Assembly (NCBI GenBank): GCA_002633005.1
Contig: NMRA01000004.1
Span: 1-49,229, forward strand
Source: Phoronis australis
Lineage: Eukaryota > Phoronida > Phoronidae
DNA: 49,229 bases
Direction of reading: 5' to 3'
Under the pieces are notes generated by a model. The model made no database searches and was not told where the DNA came from. It saw only the letters and a list, made by a program, of their open reading frames with translations. Of this stretch, positions 47,101-49,229 are shown piece by piece. A program made the position numbers and the translations under genes. Each line of letters opens with the position of its first letter. The stretch's first letter is position 1.

Positions 47101-49065
47101 ACGCGTGTAGGAATTTTTAAAAAAATTTCCACTTTTGCTTGAGGGGCTATCAAAAATAAGACATCATTTTTACGAAGAATCTTAAAAGAATAATTTTGTA
47201 AAATGAAAACGAAAAGATGATTTAGGAAAGTAACAGCGATTTTGAGATTTGATTTTGAACATTGATTTCATATTAAACAAAATTTAGTCATGTTGATAAA
47301 ATGGGTTTACTATTGATGTACTTTTAGTATGAAATTTTGCTAAAAGGTCATGGTCACGCGACCTGATGTCAGATTGGTTAAAGTAAAAAGTCGAGTTCTG
47401 TAAGGTTTCTATTTTCAAGAACTTCAAACTTTTGCTGGGTTAACATCTATATTTTTGTGATTATTTAATTAAATACAAAGACTTATTGGTAATGCCCTAT
47501 GTATCAAGAGTTATCCAAACTGATCTCCATTTGAATTTGAAATGACTGAGTCTTTATTTGGCCACTGCCACATGATTTGATTGCATTTCTAGAGTAAAAT
47601 GTCTTATTTGCTCTTCTTTAGTGATGAAGAAGTTGAGAGAATTCGTTCGCTCATTAACGATACTCGAACCTACCCTAACGACATCCGACATTATGGTGCT
47701 CATATGAAAGTTCAAGAGTCCAAGGGTACAGCACATCTGTCATTCATTGGGCCTGATGAAGTCATGGTGTCAGCCACTGTGTATGTACTTTTAAAAGTTC
47801 AAATAACAGTTCAAAGTCAGGGCACCTCTATCATGCGTTATGGGTTTACAGATAGCACATATTTTGTCATTCGTTGATACTAATGTTGTCAAGGTCTCGA
47901 AACTTGTGCAAACTTAGTGTATCAATGGTAAGTAGGGTATGGCTAATTACCTGTTCAGTGACCCTGATGAGGTTAAGTTTTCAAAAGCTGGAAAAGCTTT
48001 AGACCATTGATACAGGGAACAGGACTTCAGTAGTATGTTTGACCATCTTTACTTGTCGTTCTTTTCAAATGGTGAATGTTGTATAACCGAGAAGCACCCT
48101 TACTTTAAGATGAACTCAGTAAACACATTGAACATTAGTCACAAAATGTCCTGAATCAGAACAGCAAACGTCAGTCGCCACCATGTGCTTTATAATTATC
48201 CCTTACATCGTAAATATAACAAATGGGAGTTATAGATATGTCATGAAGACATGTTTGTGTTAGTTTTGAGAACGAACATTCTATTGAAGGTCACTGAACT
48301 ATTGGTTTGGATCCAAGATGATGACTAGCAGTGGTATTCTACTCAACAATCACATGGCTGACTTTTACTATGACACATCTGGCTTAGAGTATCAGGTGTG
48401 TATCTTAGAGTATCAGGTGTGTATCTTAGAGTATCAGGTGTGTATCTTAGAGTATCAGGTGTGTATCTTAGAGTATCAGGTGTGTATCTTAGAGTATCAG
48501 GTGTGTATCTTAGAGTATCAGGTGTGTATCTTAGAGTATCAGGTGTGTATCCCAGCAATGATAAAGTGTCAAAAAATGAGTAATAAACTTGCAAGTGTAT
48601 GCGTGGAGTTGCAGCAGCAGCAGCAGCTGTACCAAGGTGCTATGTAAACAAAGATTAACAAGCCAAGGCTAAGGATAGAACTAGTGTCTAGCACTCTGAG
48701 CCAAATTTTATGCCTGTAAAGTAGACATGTGAAGAGTAAGTCAATATTCACGTATTTCTATTTTTTGGGATCCATACAAAATATGCTCATAATTGGACCA
48801 AACTAACAAATGTTCGTCAATGGTAGACAAGAACGTGGAGTCTTACTTCTGCTAAAACTACTTGAAGATGGTTTATTGCTCTGTTGCTATGTATCTGATG
48901 GTAATCATTCTTACACTTTGTTTCTTTTACACCTCCAGGCCAATCAGATAGAGCCAGGCAAGCGCCCTCTATCCTCCATGTCTCCAGTCATTCTCTTCAA
49001 TACTCCACATGGCTGCAAGTTTCATATGACATTAGGAGGCACCAATGGTACCCGCATCATAACTG
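32049..49065 (+). CDS. GGT7: Gamma-glutamyltransferase, GGT7-like (3' end outside the window)
   Basis: Supported exons: 35283-35454, 36975-37089, 37674-37825, 39663-39792, 41484-41551, 42614-42687, 44543-44745, 45002-45095, 45498-45625, 46116-46204, 47622-47780, 48290-48395, 48939-49065; possible first exon 32049-32121. All phases fit (1617 bases, 539 codons). GGT enzymes move gamma-glutamyl groups from glutathione and mature by self-cleavage before a catalytic Thr. Seen: acidic/serine-rich cytosolic tail; one signal-anchor helix (GLTVIIASSIVISAAITIAL), so type II membrane; Arg in IDFREVAP; cleavage/catalytic Thr in GTAHLS (codon 47728-47730); FGSKMMTSSGILLNNHMADF; PGKRPLSSMSP; and LGGTNG. 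GEPQ after the helix and GPDEVMVSATVSLN are closest to GGT7. About the last 100 residues are missing to the right. Confidence 0.9.
32210..32785 (+). mobile_element. Two head-to-tail tRNA-derived SINE copies
   Basis: Copy 1 (32210-32629) and truncated copy 2 (from 32630) both run ATGTTGTAG, then CCACTCACTAACGG, ATTGCC-ATTAGCT and a tRNA-like head. A boxes: TTAGCTGAATGGTTAC (about 32295) and TTAGCTAAATGGTTAA (about 32699). B boxes: GGTTTGATTCC (about 32340) and GGTTCAATTCC (about 32744). Both continue into ATCTCGGCTATTTC. They lie between the candidate first exon and exon 2 of the GGT7-like gene. Confidence 0.65.
33022..33100 (+). mobile_element. tRNA-derived SINE head of a second family
   Basis: TTGCTCAGTGGACTAAAGCA (A box) and GTGTTTGAGCTCTGG (B box) in tRNA spacing. 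It differs from the SINE at 32.2-32.8 kb. No acceptor-stem pairing or anticodon arm convincing enough for a working tRNA. Confidence 0.5.
33120..33235 (+). repeat. Fragment related to the inverted-repeat arms
   Basis: AGCACTGAAAAAAGTG, CTATAGCC-CC and TTGGCCATGAT recur here and at about 9815-9900 (reverse complement about 12045-12135), showing that the arm sequence belongs to a dispersed family. Confidence 0.5.
33240..35282. other. GGT7-like intron, nothing coding recognised
   Basis: Contains a two-copy 30-bp repeat at 34622-34680 (CATCTTGTGCCTGTGTAAAT) and overlapping opposite-strand open frames at 34839-35232 that have no homology I recognise and no splice support. Confidence 0.5.
35283..35454 (+). 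CDS. GGT7: GGT7-like exon, cytosolic tail
   Basis: Starts after GTTACAG with two bases of a split codon and ends ACAAC|GTATGT. It encodes an acidic then serine-rich tail ending in SRERPQLDKARTT. Upstream of the acceptor the frame meets a stop, supporting an exon edge. Low conservation is normal for this part of GGT7. Confidence 0.7.
36975..37089 (+). CDS. GGT7: GGT7-like exon, membrane anchor
   Basis: Encodes CSDMRDQRGLTVII and the rest of the hydrophobic signal-anchor helix, ending THIYVGEPQ|GTAACA. The Y-x-G-x-PQ end matches GGT7. Confidence 0.9.
37674..37825 (+). CDS. GGT7: GGT7-like exon
   Basis: Encodes CATVATDIMKKGGSTVDAA and the GIGG end of the conserved N-terminal GGT motif. Confidence 0.93.
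38030..38330 (+). repeat. Dispersed repeat with GTGCCCCCTAGTGGCAA motif, copy 1
   Basis: Shares GTGCCCCCTRGTG, GCCTCTGTATCT and TTCATGAAATT words in the same order with 46440-46850, another GGT7-like intron. The open frame 38074-38460 falls in it and is not supported as a gene. Confidence 0.45.
39663..39792 (+). CDS. GGT7: GGT7-like exon with the substrate-binding Arg
   Basis: Encodes GGFMLIFD through AIDFREVAPAAS; the R of FREVAP corresponds to the glutamate-carboxylate-binding Arg of the family. Confidence 0.93.
40020..40350 (+). repeat. 23-bp minisatellite, about 14 units
   Basis: Imperfect copies of CCCTTACAAAGTCCCCAATG plus AGC, in a GGT7-like intron. Confidence 0.9.
41484..41551 (+). 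CDS. GGT7: GGT7-like exon
   Basis: Encodes GNLGVAVPGMLKGLEKAH (the VPG motif) and ends in phase 2 at GGCAA|GTAAGT. Confidence 0.92.
42614..42687 (+). CDS. GGT7: GGT7-like exon
   Basis: Encodes IAWKDLVKPAADIARRGVPF; the W-x-x-L-x-x-P-A pattern is universal in GGTs. Confidence 0.92.
43075..43330 (+). repeat. 23-bp minisatellite, about 11 units
   Basis: Copies of TATGATATTTATACACACAC plus a variable GTG/TTG. Purine-pyrimidine alternation (ACACAC, GTGTAT) makes it a possible non-B DNA tract. Confidence 0.9.
43924..44011 (+). repeat. 44-bp direct repeat, two copies
   Basis: TTTTGTATGTTTTCTTTTGG to GTCCATCTCA occurs twice without change. Confidence 0.9.
44543..44745 (+). CDS. GGT7: GGT7-like exon
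   Basis: Encodes NTRKIFTKDGHLLERGSLIK and AEKGAKAFYEGELADSIV, standard GGT large-subunit motifs. Confidence 0.93.
45002..45095 (+). CDS. GGT7: GGT7-like exon
   Basis: Encodes KGILTKEDLQKYEVVVRD up to ETFQ; donor CAAG|GTATTC. Confidence 0.92.
45107..45250 (+). repeat. About 45-bp tandem repeat, three to four degenerate units
   Basis: Imperfect copies of CCAGTCAGTACATTCCCCAT through TGAGCAGATGA, starting 11 bases into the intron after exon 45002-45095. Confidence 0.75.
45498..45625 (+). CDS. GGT7: GGT7-like exon
   Basis: Encodes YSVLAMPPPSSGVTVIQIL, the P-P-P-S-S-G motif typical of GGTs, then an Asn-rich loop and YHRLIE. Confidence 0.93.
46116..46204 (+). CDS. GGT7: GGT7-like exon
   Basis: Encodes AFKFGYAQRTKLGDPDF, the A-F-K-x-x-x-A-x-R-x-x-L-G-D-P motif. 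Confidence 0.93.
46440..46850 (+). repeat. Dispersed repeat with GTGCCCCCTGGTG motif, copy 2
   Basis: Carries two versions of the motif (about 46513 and 46778) with GCCTCTGTATCTAC and TTTCATGAAATTTGG between. Partner of 38030-38330. Confidence 0.45.
47622..47780 (+). CDS. GGT7: GGT7-like exon with the catalytic Thr
   Basis: Encodes VERIRSLINDTRTYP, then ESKGTAHLSFIGPDE. The Thr of GTAHLS is the expected cleavage site and nucleophile. Ends ACTGT|GTATGT. Confidence 0.93.
48290..48395 (+). CDS. GGT7: GGT7-like exon ending inside a minisatellite
   Basis: Starts after TTGAAG and encodes SLNYWFGSKMMTSSGILLNN then HMADFYYDTSGLEYQ. The first possible donor is ATCAG|GTGTGT at 48395/48396; the same junction is repeated every 21 bases for eight units, so the true 3' end may be any of eight positions up to 48542. 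Confidence 0.88.
48384..48551 (+). repeat. 21-bp minisatellite spanning an exon/intron boundary, 8 units
   Basis: Eight exact or near-exact copies of TTAGAGTATCAG|GTGTGTATC. The first 12 bases of unit 1 are the end of GGT7-like exon 48290-48395, the next nine the start of its intron. 21 bases equal seven codons, so the array stays in frame (LEYQVCI per unit). Confidence 0.95.
48939..49065 (+). CDS. GGT7: GGT7-like exon, small subunit
   Basis: Encodes ANQIEPGKRPLSSMSPVILF and FHMTLGGTNGTRIIT: the S-S substrate-binding pair and the glycine loop. Phase 1 end at CTG|GTAAGC. Confidence 0.93.
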
Positions 49066-49229
49066 GTAAGCATCAACTGCAGACCATGACGTGAAGTAAG
49101 AATGTACCTCATAGGTTCTGTTGTGCACAGAGTTTCTTGGAAAAAGGCCCTAGTAGACCGGGATCCCAGAGCTTTTTTGGGCATGAAAAGGTAACCAATT
49201 TTCTTTGGTGCCACAGTGCTCTGTGGGTA

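Overview
This window reads as nuclear DNA of an animal, probably a marine-type invertebrate. The genes are intron-rich with short exons, GT/AG introns of 0.2-6 kb, about 60% AT, and many non-autonomous transposons, tRNA-derived SINEs and minisatellites. I cannot name the species. Three isolated N bases (12435, 19384, 26485) look like contig joins. Most long open frames are repeat or intron noise; the real genes were rebuilt from exon homology, splice sites and phase.

Layout. (1) 1-10897, minus strand: the 5' part of a BTB-domain gene (four coding exons, about 306 residues, continuing off the left edge). Its introns hold at least two TIR-bounded DNA elements, a 5S-rRNA-like fragment, a tRNA-like SINE head and one arm of a long inverted repeat. 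(2) 10898-11257: a short divergent promoter shared with (3) 11258-24788, plus strand: complete NMD3, the 60S ribosomal-subunit export adaptor (14 coding exons, 509 codons plus stop in an unbroken frame). (4) 24789-31800: intergenic, with a minisatellite just after NMD3, a degenerate array carrying GTACGTAC motifs, and a 2.76 kb hAT-type element holding a broken transposase. (5) 31790-49229, plus strand: a GGT7-like gamma-glutamyltransferase (13 supported exons, a weaker first exon, continuing off the right edge), with SINEs and minisatellites in its introns.

Main discoveries. Four NMD3 introns carry related box C/D snoRNA-like genes. Two conserved blocks in them are complementary to directly adjacent segments of large-subunit rRNA, so a ribosome-export gene would host rRNA-modification guides. 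In the GGT7-like gene, a 21-bp minisatellite straddles an exon end and copies the 5' splice site eight times in frame. The BTB/NMD3 divergent promoter and both first exons sit in the 0.83 kb loop of an inverted repeat with arms of about 1.05 kb. An apparent duplication of NMD3 exons 8-10 abuts an N and is best explained as two unmerged haplotype contigs; a literal reading would stop the frame at once.
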